NCBI GenBank assembly: GCA_029204225.1
Contig: CM055110.1
Span: forward strand, 47,900,921 to 47,964,920
Direction of reading: 5' to 3'
Source: Diphasiastrum complanatum
Taxonomy: Eukaryota; Streptophyta; Lycopodiopsida; Lycopodiales; Lycopodiaceae
DNA: 64,000 bases
The translations under genes were made by a program, and so were the position numbers. Under the pieces are notes generated by a model. That model was not told the origin of the DNA, did not search any database, and saw only the letters and a list, made by a program, of their open reading frames with translations. This document shows positions 27,801-38,400 of the stretch, piece after piece (within the stretch, counting starts at the first letter, position 1; every line of letters begins with the position of its first letter).

Positions 27801-30800
27801 GTAATGAGGTATGTCTTGCAACATATGTCCAAAGAGAGTTCTATCATGCTACCATTTTGACTGTTACCTACCCAGTCCTGACTCAAGGAGCAGCTTGGTT
27901 TTAGGATCATTTATGAGATGTGTATGTCAGGTCGCAAAATCCAAACTAAATTTTTTTTCTAGCACAGTTTGATTTCATCAGCGTTTGGAACAGGTGACTG
28001 TAGAAGGAAGAGTGGGCACAGTCACATATTTGAAAACTATTGCTAAAAATTTGTATAAATTGTATACAGTGGTTGAAAATTTAAAGAAAATTTCATGGTC
28101 TTCCAATTGGTAGAAGGAAAATTGTGCACAATCACACATTCAAAAAGTATTGCTAAATTTGCGACAAGTGTATATAGTCGCCAAGAATGAACTCTAAGGT
28201 TCAAGAATTGACGTATTGGTTATTCTGGAGTTGATATTCTAGGACATGTAACAATTTACGGCTTATTTGGGAACATGTATGGAATGCTCATACATTTTTG
28301 GAGCTTTTCTACACTACGTGGTGGAAAGTTCTTATATCTTGATTATTTGTTTATATTTTTGAAATATCTTGTTGAAATGATTTGTGAGTGTCAACAACAA
28401 ATGAAAAGTGGCTTACAAATCTTATAGCAACAAAAAATGAACAGCAATTGTCATGTCCCACATGTGATTAGCCCATCTACTGAATAATAAGTAATGCTAA
28501 ATATAGCCATGGTGTTATTAAGAGAGCATAAACACTTGTGCTATCTATTAATGGTGGGCTATGTAGTTATGGTTGGAAGGCCCAAAATAAGGCCCTAATT
28601 CATATTAGAAGCACAAAAGATCACTATAAATAGCTGCAATCCTGCTAAATTTGGGAGATATTGTACTTCACGAATTTTGAACTTTCTCTTATGAGATTTG
28701 GGAGCTTCTCTTTGTGAGAGCTATGGCTTTTTACTTTTGGTGGTTCCTCCACATGAGATCGTGATCACGCTCTAGCTTAGGCGCTATAGTAATGAATGAT
28801 TCTTTCAACTCGTTTCGAAACGTGTTTGAAACAAGAGGCCCAGGTCGAAACGTGTTTGGAACAAGAGGCCCAGGTTTGAAACGGGAATCTTTTTTAGGGT
28901 TGTTGTTTTTTTTTTAAATGTGTCTTTATGGCTTTTTGGGGTTTAGACATGTCATAGAAAGACTAGTACTAAGTAGATACATCCAATTTCTATCTCCAAT
29001 GCATAGTTGCTAGGGAACGGGAACGGAATGGGAACAGGAACGTTTTCAATAACTTGGGAATGTGGGAACTCCACGTCATTAATATAAGTTTGAAACAGTG
29101 CTCAGGAAAGCCGACAAAGTGTAGGAATGGAACCGGCCTTATTCTTCAAAAACGAGTATCTTGACACTTTTGATGGGTTTTTATATAGGCATATGAACCC
29201 TTTTATGGGTAACAGTCGACAAAAAACTGAGAACCCTAAATAGAGCAGGTTTTATTAGAAGATTTTGCCTTTGCTACTTGGGAACGCGTTCCCACCCTTG
29301 GGAATGTGCTCCTCGGGAATGTTCTCACGCGAGAACGCGTTCCCGGGAACGCCTGGTAGATGGGAACGTGGGGAATGTGTTCCCTGGTAACTATGCTCAA
29401 TGTGCATACTGCCATACTCCAAACAAGACTAAGTTGAAAGTCCACAATGCCGAGTGCTTTAAAGTTCACACTTAGTGCCATGACCAACAAAAAAAATTGA
29501 AATACGGATTGCAATTTACAATTTACATGAATCATGATTCATCATAAACAATAGTACATAAAAGATAGTCCATAGTACATACTTGAATATTTCAAAGTTG
29601 AGTCATGGCTCATGATACATGCACAATGCACATCACAGTCTCAGACATCCAAGAACTTCCAGAAATTATAAATAGTAAAGTTATAAACGATAGTGACCAT
29701 TGACAAATCACAAATCACAATTCAAGAGTCAAAAGTGTAAACTTTAAAGTAAAAGCATACATATTAAGAGTTTCAAGCGTAGCCTCCCTCATATGTACTA
29801 TGTTAGTATGCTACTATGCTGAGTGTTGAGTGCTTTAGCCCCTAATTGCCCACCTCGGAAGCTGTCGCCGTGCAGGCACTGGCATGGCCTCAGGGTCATC
29901 CTTCCCATCACGAGGCTCGCCCTCATCCTCACCCTCATTCTCACCCTCAAGGGTAGATTCGTCATCTGAGTTAGAGGGACTCTCAGAGGTATCTGGGCTG
30001 AGTCCCTAGTGGCATGGCTCGGACCCTCTCTCCCCCTCCTGGTCCTACGTGATGTAGCAGCTCGAGTGGTAGGCCCTGCGCAGTGCACAGAAGGAATCAA
30101 GATTTACGATCGACATTGATGATTGGACAAGGGTTAGAAACTTTTAACTTACAAATTACAATTGACAATCTACAAAATACTAATATAAAGTAGTGAATCG
30201 GGAATTGGGAATCGGGATTTGAAATCAACCTGCAGTCCCTAGGGCCTCCTGATGGAGTATAGCATACACATCCTCCTCGTCATGTATCTTGGTGGCAAGT
30301 CTGGAACCCTTGCCACATTGATTTCATCGGGATTAACTTATAGAATTAAAGTGTTAACAGTTAAATTCTCAGTAAATGATTTCAAACAAAAATAGCAAAT
30401 TTAAACGTTGAAGCCCAAAGGGTCTTAGTCTAGACTCTAGATAGATCATGATGGTAGACTCTACAGAATCCAGATTACATATATGGGCCTTGGTCTCCCT
30501 TAGCGTCTTCAGAAATTGCAGGTTGGCCAGGTGTGCACCTAGAAGCCTGAAATTGAGGCCGTCGGTCCTGAACATTGAACAATAAAGTTTCAACATTCAA
30601 CATATTACAAATTGGAACTTACAGGCTACAGTGAACTTGTTAAAACTTACAAGTTACAATTTGAACTTAGTACTTAACAACTCAATAACCTACTTAAAAG
30701 TTCATAGTAAATACTAAATACTAACTCAAACTTCAATACATAGATGAATCATGATAGTAGTAACTAATAAGTACTAGCTTGTAATTACTAAGTATATACC

Positions 30801-33659
30801 TGAATACATTCAGGTCATCCACGAGTGCGTCTTGATCCCTAGGATCCGGATAGACAAAGGAGGCGCAGAAATACCATCCCTGATTGAGCTCTTGATGAAG
30901 GAATTGATCGTCCCAACATGCAGAGGTTGATGGAACCATTGCCACCTGTTTACAAATAGGCCCATTATTTCCTCCAGCCTATAAACAATGAACATTCAAC
31001 AACTCAAATTCCAATTTTCGATTATCAAATTCAACATTGCAAATACTCATTACTTATCTCATATCAATTGACAAATTACAATGAGCTGAATGAAGAATCA
31101 ACTTTCAACTTAGTAATATAAGCATCTATGTTGGTGTAACTCTAAAGCTGCTCTCCCAACCTATCCATGAACTCATAGAGAAGGCCTGAAGTGCAACCCT
31201 CTCTATCAGTAAGGCGCGACACACTATAGGTAGGCTGCAATGATGTGACAATGGCTCGTGCATCATCCCAAAATGTAGATGAAAGCACAATCGTTTCAAA
31301 TCTCCTGGACTTGGCCTCTCGTGATGCCCCCAATCCACTCTGCCCAATGGTTTGACACAAACTTAGGCTTGCGTGTTATGAGCCGCTCCAGAACAATGAA
31401 CATAATGCCAAACATGGAATGAAATAAGAATGGTAATTGATCATAGGCAGCAGACTATAGTTCAAATTGTATCAGACATGAAGCTTCAACAAAATTGCGA
31501 ATCAAAATATCATGTAGCAGCTGTCGGGTAGCCACACAATATTATAATGTTAAAACTGATACGTAAAACCATTTCAAGAATTGAAACTGGTTAGTAGATA
31601 CCTGGTGGGGGCAGGCCTCAAGAGCTCCAAGCTGGAATGGGACTTGAACATGCTCAATGTTGAACTTATAGTCAAATTTCATTTCTACTTGCATGACAAT
31701 GGCATGTCAAGATTTCATATTGCATGTTTCATTCCTAGTTGTGTTAGGCTCAAGTAGTCCTTGAAATCAACATTACTAGGGTCCTGGGTTCATTGCTATT
31801 CTTAGCATCATCATTCTACAACAGTGGTATCAGAGCATCAAGGTTGAAGCATGAATCTAGAAATCTAAACTTCATTTTTCTTATGCATGCATGATGGATC
31901 CATTTGGATCTCATGATTCATATAGAATTCATTTAGAATCTAAGTCCAACTATGATGCATGGAGAGGACAGCTTGTATACATTCTCAAGAGTGAACCGAA
32001 CTTATGGGAGATAGTGACAGGACAATTTCGAAAGCCTTGTACATAATACTGATAGACTTTAGGCGACTCTGCTTATCTTTAGTAAATCCATGGAGATACT
32101 TAGAGTATATTGTAGTGCTTCCTCTTCCTAATTTGGCTATTGTGGTAGATACATTCAAAGTTTGAGGGCATGAAATTTCTGTGAATCAAGACTTCCTGAT
32201 ATATGAGTGAAATTTTTATTGTTCCTTGTCGGTTTAGTAGAAAATATATGCAGATGTTTTTTCTGGGCCATAACTTATCTGCACAACATTTCAGAAAGAT
32301 TTAATGAGTTATCTCAGCCGATTGCAATGTAAAAACATTTGATACTACTTGCAAGCTTGTGGTTGACTGGGGTGCATACAATTGGTTTCAGGAAATCTTT
32401 GTTTGGAGATGCTCGCCCTCGTGAATTGGTGAGTATAAAATTTAAGTGATGTTTAAGGAGGAGACATTTGTATGTTAGTAAATTAAATCAGTATATGAAA
32501 TTTGAATGCAGGCATTGGAAAGTTAAAAATTTGCTGCTTTTTCACTTTGATAAATAAGCTGTATTCTGTAGTGCAGACTGTTTTGATAATTTCCGTTGAA
32601 TCATAGGCCTGTTATCCTGCTAAAGGGATGGCAGTTTTAAGTGTAATTCAATGGCAGGAACAGTTGTGCTAAAAGGATTACAAAATGTGTAATATCACCT
32701 AAAGAAATGTTCACATTTTCGCTAATACTTGACAATTTTTGGATTGGCTGTGTGATTGAAGTTTATTTTTACTAATTTTCCTTCATATTCAATACGTGCA
32801 GGTCTTAAAGGAGCGCGAAGTTGAGGATCCTGTAATTGTTGGAGTTGATAAAGCGATTCTTACTAGCAGGTTAGAAATTCATGAAGCTATTTTATCTTGT
32901 TGGCTACTCGATGTTGCTACTTGATGTTTCAAAACTTGTTCTAGCGAAGACAATCACAAGCTATTCAGCTTCTTGTAAGTTAATTATAGATGATGAGTTC
33001 AATGACTTCTCTACTGCTGCAGTGCTGGAGGTAAGGTCAAGGGAGGAGGACAGATCAATCGTCAGGAGGGCCCACAGGTTGAAAAGCAAGAGAAGTGGTT
33101 TGGTTCTTATGAGAAGCAGGGAATTAGGCAAGTGGATCATCACGATGATCGGCCACAGGAAAGGCAGGCTAACAGTGGGTTTTTGGAGAGGCAGGATAGC
33201 AATCGTTTAGAACGTCATGATACTGGAAGGGAACTGGGCCAGCGAGAAACGAGACGGTTTTCTGAGAGGCTTGTCAACCAAGCTGATCCTGATCGACATG
33301 CAAATAAAAGAGATCAGGTCAGACATGAGAGTCGTCGAGAATCTGACAAACAAAATGTGAAGCGTGACATTGACAATAAGGACAGCTGGCGTCACCCTAT
33401 TGAACAACCTGCTTCTGTTGGTCTCCGGAATCACTCTAAGGAGAACTATGCTTCAAATGGGGAAAGGCACTCTGCTGGTTATGGGGGGGTAAAATCTGGA
33501 AGTTACGGTGTAGCATCAGCGGATCCGAAAAGATTGGCAGCTTTGGTCCAATCAAAGCTGGCATTTGGGCCCGATGGCCTTGATCACCATGCAAACTATG
33601 AAGATTTCCCTGGAAAAAGAGCTCTTCCTTTGAGAAGCCAAGAAAGTTATTATGATTGA
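24802..33659 (+). CDS. Plant eukaryotic translation initiation factor-like protein, six coding exons
   Basis: Exons are 24802-24902, 25135-27184, 27408-27637, 32392-32428, 32802-32869 and 33023-33659. All introns obey GT-AG and the join is in frame over 3123 nt, giving 1040 residues. The start MSKKRVVARSTMTLKDFHGG and the following IPSDLPLPSAPGM are the conserved N-terminus of a plant family usually annotated as translation initiation factor-like. RPRLKLLPRSKPVE (687-700), RPKLNLKPRSQPVE (771-784) and FGDARPRELVLKER (798-811) resemble the C-terminal motifs of plant eIF4B-type proteins. Residues 50-680 are low-complexity, rich in Ser, Gly, Arg, Asp and Tyr, and probably disordered. A duplicated VLEGSxxxYxxExSR motif sits near residues 570-610. 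I see no RNA-recognition fold or membrane segment. Cytoplasmic RNA or initiation-complex binding is inferred. The protein seems longer than the flowering-plant members I recall. Introns are 232, 223, 4754, 373 and 153 bp. Confidence 0.9.
28450..28875 (+). mobile_element. Possible solo LTR fragment with promoter
   Basis: TGTCATGTCCCACATGTG near 28450 looks like an LTR start. CTATAAATAG at 28624-28633 is a good TATA box about 180 bp in. A 30-bp direct repeat (CGAAACGTGTTTG..ACAAGAGGCCCAGGT at 28816 and 28846) closes the block. No matching end or target duplication was found. Confidence 0.35.
29010..29400. repeat. GGGAACG-rich region with palindromes
   Basis: GGGAACG, GGGAATG and complements recur more than ten times. 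GGGAACGCGTTCCC at 29280-29293 is a perfect 14-base palindrome, and GAGAACGCGTTCCC occurs again at 29331-29344. The open frames across it reflect the repeat. It may be the terminal region of a non-autonomous DNA transposon. Confidence 0.55.
29820..31380 (-). pseudogene. hAT-type transposase fragment, decayed
   Basis: On the minus strand, 31360-31142 includes IVLSSTFWDDARAIV, then YSVSRLTDREGCTSGLLYEFMDR, matching the DUF659-to-RNase H-like middle of plant hAT-like transposases. 30995-30810 includes NRWQWFHQPLHV, the next conserved block. An acidic frame at about 30030-29830 (SNSDDESTLEGENEGEDEG) could be the C-terminal tail. Frames are broken by many stops, and no terminal inverted repeats or 8-bp duplication were seen. 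It lies inside intron 3, antisense to the host gene. Confidence 0.65.
31690..32046 (+). pseudogene. Ty1/copia LTR end, PBS and gag start
   Basis: TGGTATCAGAGC at 31825-31836 follows a CTACAACA LTR end after a G. ATG at 31894 opens a 50-codon gag start (MDPFGSHDSYRIHLE, SNYDAWRGQLVYILK) that stops at 32044-32046. The element is truncated about 350 bp before the host acceptor. It lies in sense orientation within intron 3. Confidence 0.75.
31825..31836 (+). other. Primer-binding site, tRNA-iMet type
   Basis: Perfect TGGTATCAGAGC, 57 bases upstream of the gag ATG and one base after a CA-ending LTR. Confidence 0.85.
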
Positions 33660-35390
33660 AGAAGTGGAGACACCCTTAGCTATCTGGCTGTTTTTCCTGT
33701 TGGGACTTACGGTTACTTTTCTTTATTAAGGAAACAGTTGAAAGTGAGTCTATTTTTACTGGCTCCTTACAGGCTGGATGTAGTGGAGATGTGAGCCAAG
33801 TCTATTTATATTTACCTAATGCCAGAAAATGTCTGCAAGTCAAGCCATTATTCAGAAATTGAGTGGTTTACTTTGAAGACTAAATTGCAAGATGCAGTGT
33901 GTTGTGGACAGATCTGTGACATGAAATTATTGTCATTGCCTCTTGGAGCTTGAAGATTTCTGTTACTCTTATAAAGTCCCTGATTATGCATGGCTTGCAA
34001 GTTGCCATGGTTTGTTAAATTGTTTCTTCTTTTACCTCCTTGCTCCTGGGTTGTTGTTTGTTGAATTAGCATTCATTTGCAGGCTAAGCTCTCGAACTCG
34101 TCTATCCATTTTGTTGGTGTCACAGTACCAGGGGGAGAGACCCGTAGTCATTGTTAAGCTGCTACGTACTGGGTAGGTCTTATTAATATTGAGCTAGGCA
34201 GCAGCATTCACTTCACGTTTAGTTTCCATAGATGATTGGCTAAAAGCTGCTTGATCGGTTCTGACGAACTGCCAGTAAATGCTATAAGAACATGTTATGT
34301 TGTGACTATACATGCACAAGTCTTTAAATAAGGGGAGTACTCTTTCTTGTTTCTCATCAGGAAGCATTTTCAGTCTTTGAGTGTTCAGAACTATTGTGCA
34401 AATGATTTTGATTTCTAGTGGTGCATTTTGCTCACCAGCTATACTATGTATGTACTTCAAGTTTTGATCAAGCTGAAGTGATGAGATTGTTCTCATATTT
34501 TTCTGTAATGGGAAGTAGGGACTTCATTGCTATTTAGTGCTAGCCTTCATCATGACTGGTGCTGCCTTTGACCTCGATAAGTAATGGTAAGTCACTAGAT
34601 TGATTTTTCTGTGTCAGTGACTTGTGCATACTCTTGGGCATTGATGAGTTGGGATGTCAGTAGCATTTGGTTCTTGCCATGCATTATGGAGTTGATGGTT
34701 TCAGACCTTTTGAAAGTTGAAAATTTTAGGGGAAGGGCCTCTCCCGGGAGCCTTTCCCGGCATGATAACTGCCAGATTATTATTCTTGATTTTAGAAACT
34801 TTATAGAAAGTTTGACAGTTGTTATCTATTTAAGGTCTTGTCTTTCTTATTTAAAATAGAAACGGGTGCAAGGCAATTATTAGACTATCTATTTTCAAAA
34901 GAAATTTCAAGTGACTGATTGTGCCATCCATGTAAGGGTGTCTCCAAATACAAAGAGAAATAACCTGTAGGGTATCACGTGCACCTGTTCAGCTAGTAGC
35001 CCAGAGATAATTGAAATAGCCATTGATATATTGGGAGTGTTTGGTGGTAACTGAAATCAAGAAATATATAGAGATGATGCTACTTAGCACTCAATAATGC
35101 AATTGCAAACAAATAGTAATAGTTTTATGGATTGATTGGCAAACTGCAATTCAAAGTAAACTATGTTCCACTCTATCTCGACAAGTGTGGGACTTGTGTT
35201 GCATCACAATACATGTGTACATAGTGATAGCTTTATGGATGATTGGCAGACTGCACTACAATATAAAGCATGATGACTTTCTCTCCATTGGTTCGTGTCA
35301 TTATAATAAGACCTACTAAACTTGATGCCTAAAGCAGCATTTTGCCACATGGCTCTTGAATGGAAGCAACATGTATCCATGGGCATCCCA
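33660..35390. other. 3' flank of the host gene, no further gene seen
   Basis: Probably includes the 3' UTR. I could not identify a decisive poly(A) signal. Short open frames on both strands have no recognisable motifs. Confidence 0.5.
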
Positions 35391-35431
35391 ACATCAGATC
35401 ATTGCTTTTGAATTCATGGGGCCCACATTTG

Positions 35432-35648
35432 CTCTGCAGCAGGAGTTTCCGCATCTGGATTGAAGGTGCCTCACTCTCATCCAACAATGCAGAATCATCC
35501 AGTCATAATCATTATGGATGATGAAATATTTCAAGATTTATGGAATGTTGGCTCTGAGTTGACAAATAAGCTCTTCCCTAAAAGAGATACGGCAAGCTCC
35601 ATGGCCATGAATCTTTTTAATGTAGACTCATTCATTCTGCATGTCTAA
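35432..35648 (+). other. Unrecognised open segment after an acceptor-like site
   Basis: Following CTCTGCAG, an open frame reads VPHSHPTMQNHPVIIIMDD, then EIFQDLWNVGSELTNKL, and stops at 35648. Codons after the stop stay protein-like for another 100 bases. It might be a captured exon or a gag remnant. I do not recognise it. Confidence 0.2.
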
Positions 35649-35899
35649 ATTTCACCTCAAGCTACGGGTCCTATTCATACTTCAAAAGTGGTTGTGCACC
35701 AAGGTAATGCTTATGGGAATAATGTGATGGACTTGTCACATGTCACATTGCTGGGAATCGATGGGAAGAAGGATGCTGGTTGATTCCTTGGTGCATGTAC
35801 TATGCCTATTGATTCGAATCAGAGTATTGAGTTCAAAGACTTTTAATTCGAACTGGTTTTGACTTCATAGTCGTCAGAGACGATAGAGGTAATTCAGTA

Positions 35900-37043
35900 G
35901 CACAAACATGAAGTCGAATGAGTGTCTTGTTTGGAGGAAGATATCTACATGAGGCAAATCGAGTTCATCAAGAAGCGATTTGAAAACAAGATGTGCTTTT
36001 TGCAAAGGAGTCTCTATGGACTCAAGCAAGCAAGCACCTAGAGCTTCGTACTCTAGGCTCAACATCTTTCTAAACTCTATCAACTTTATTATGAGCTCTT
36101 ATGATCCTTCTTTGTATATAAAATTTAATGATGGCAAGATCATTGTACTTGTTTTGTATGTAGATGACATTATTCTTAGTGGAAATGATTTTGATGGCAT
36201 AAGAGATGTAAAAGTTGCTTTGGCAAAAGAGTTTAGAATGTTTGATCTGGCCTATTACACTTCATTCTAAGAATAGAAGCTACTAGAGGCATGGATTTTA
36301 GCTTCATTTGCCAGTCTGAATATGCTTTACCCATCCTAGATAGATTCGGAAGGAAGAATTGTAAAGGCATTGAGACACCTATGGCGCAAAGTGTAAAAGC
36401 ATCTATAAGAGATGATGAAGCATCCTTTGAGGACATCACACTCTATAGAAGGCTTATAGGATCCTTAGTCTATTGATCTTACTTATAGTGTAGGAAGCTT
36501 AAGCCAATTTATGCAAAGTCCACTTGTATCTCATTGGAAAATAGCCAAAAGGGTCGTAAGATACATCTCATCTACAAGGAATTTTGGCATACTTTATCGA
36601 GGGACTAATCTCGGCTTAAGAGCCTACTCAAATTTAGATTTTGCAGGTGACAGTGGATAGAAAATTCATTAATGCATTTGTAACCTTTATTTGTGATGGA
36701 GTGTCGTCTTGACTTTCCAAAAAGTAAGATAACATTTCACTATCTTCAACTGAATTTGAGTACAAAGCCTTAACAAAGGAGATTTTGTGACTCAAAAGGC
36801 TTTTGGTGGACTTCATGTCACCATTGCTCTTTTGTGACATTCCATGCAGGGAGCAAATACATCGAGATTGCTCATCATTTTGTTAGGGAGAAGGCGCAAG
36901 CCAAAGAGATCCAACTCCAACATGTGCCATCACCGGATTGGTTAGCTAATATCCTCACTAAATCCTTGCCTAAGGATTCATTCATTAAGCTAAGATCAGC
37001 TCTTGGGGTTCTGGATAAGTTTAACATAATTTCATCAAGCTAG
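35900..37043 (+). pseudogene. Ty1/copia RT (C-terminal part) and RNase H
   Basis: Frames include LEEDIYMRQIEF, RSLYGLKQA and the catalytic LYVDDIILSGND (about 36160). RNase H pieces follow (ETPMAQSV, RRLIGSLVY, then SIGSLSQFMQSP and EFEYKALTKEI in broken frames) and the terminal HHFVREKAQAKEIQL with LANILTKSLPKDSF. At least six stops or shifts are present. The final frame ends at 37043, eleven bases before the 3' LTR. Confidence 0.9.
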
Positions 37044-37053
37044 ATTTGAGGAG

Positions 37054-37460
37054 TGTGAAAATTGGAAATTTCTAGCTTGATTTGTATATAGTTTTTTTTT
37101 TTTGTGTACATTGTAAATCACACGTATAGAATCCTCATTGTACTATCATTGATCTATTCCATTTATGAGAGATTTTGGAGTTCATTGGCAATCTAGAGTT
37201 TTACTCTATTTGTGTGGTGATTTTTTGGACAATCTAAACTTAGTGTAAGTCCACTTCTCTCTGGCCATACTACAGGTACCCCATTTGTGTGAGGTCAGAT
37301 CTTCATGTTTTGATCTTGTTTGATTGCTCTTGATTGTAAATTGCCAATCTAGATCAATTTTTGAGTGCTCGTTTTGCAATAGATTGCTAATCAATCAATC
37401 AATCACTCTTGAGAATCAGTTAAAGGTTCATTTATGGTCCTATTTATTATAATTTCAACA
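37054..37460 (+). mobile_element. Ty1/copia 3' LTR, about 407 bp
   Basis: GATTTGAGGAG is a polypurine tract followed by TGTGAAAATT at 37054. The end AATTTCAACA at 37451-37460 is nearly its inverted complement. The start is well supported by position after RNase H; the end is a best guess. Confidence 0.6.
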
Positions 37461-37993
37461 TGAATACATCTTTGTTGTTGAGATTTTGCGACCTACAAAT
37501 AGACGATGATTTTTTTTTTTTTGAAACTTGACTTATTGCGCATGTCACTTTTGAAACAACATTTAATGCACTACATTCATTTGATCACTGTAAATTCAAT
37601 TTGAGAGCTTTTGATGTAATTTTTTGTGGAAATCCTAGGCTAAGCTACCAAGATGAAGTGCCATTGATTAAATTTGATTTGATTCATGAGATCTAATTAA
37701 TCTAGGCTGAAATCAAGTTCTCTAAACTTGTTTTACAGGTCTTGAAAGTACATTAAAAGTGTGTGAGGGAGATTAAGTCTTTGTCCAAAAATAGCCAAGG
37801 TTGGCAAGATTTATTTGAAAGTAGATTTCACATCATCTTCATTCCAAATTTGTGAGGGAGTGGTAGAAGTGATATTATAAGTCCATTGGTTGGATTAGAT
37901 ATCTAATTTGAAGTGAAACACTACAAGTGTGAGACCTTTGTGAGTTGGCAAGTCAATCAAATCTATTTCTTGTGTGTAGAATTCACTAGTAAG
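37461..37993. other. Sequence between LTR and gag, no PBS seen
   Basis: No tRNA-iMet or tRNA-Asp type PBS follows the LTR, and no gene is supported. The next copia gag begins at 37994. Confidence 0.45.
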
Positions 37994-38400
37994 ATGGGAT
38001 CTATTGGAGCATACCTTCTAGAAGCTAGTGAGAGATTGAATTCTACTAATATGCTATTTGGAAGGTTAGGATTGGGTCACTCATGGTGCTCCAAGACCTT
38101 TATGAGTTTTTGATTGAGGATGAAGATGAACCTCTAGGTGCACAAGAATTAGTGAGATACAAAAAGAGATCTAGGCTAGCACTTCACTATGTGAAAAAGA
38201 ATGTAAGCAATGATCTTTTGAGAGAAGTATCATCATGTAAAAGTGCTAAAGAGGCTTGGGAGTCTTTATAATCAATCTACGAGTCTAGCAACACTTCGAG
38301 AGTCCTCATGCTTTCAAATTTTGCAAAGCATGAAAAGAAGTGAGGAGAGTGCACATGATTATGTGCTTAGAATCAAGTCTCTATATGTTGAAATCTCTCT
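37994..38400 (+). pseudogene. Ty1/copia gag fragment, fused to a gypsy element
   Basis: Broken frames include MGSIGAYLLEASERLNSTN, then MVLQDLYEFLIEDEDEPLG, HYVKKNVSNDLLREV and KSAKEAWESL, the same capsid type as 11754-12104. SAHDYVLRIKSLYVEISLL is in a third frame. The match ends at about 38400, exactly where the minus-strand coiled-coil ORF of the gypsy element ends. The two elements are therefore joined there. Confidence 0.8.

Larger units (their letters stand above)
27638..32391. other. Intron 3 of the host gene, 4754 bp, filled with element remnants
   Basis: Donor AG|GTAAGC at 27637/27638 and acceptor TTTCAG at 32386-32391 keep the phase (AG|G, Arg 794). The intron is about 13 times longer than the next largest within the coding region. 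It holds an LTR-like block, a GGGAACG-rich repeat, a decayed minus-strand hAT transposase, and a copia PBS with gag start. No open frame of the host gene continues through it. Confidence 0.85.

Noticed and set aside
32881-33210. Alternative 109-residue frame at the host exon 6
   Set aside because: It crosses intron 5 and conflicts with the spliced frame that ends at 33659.
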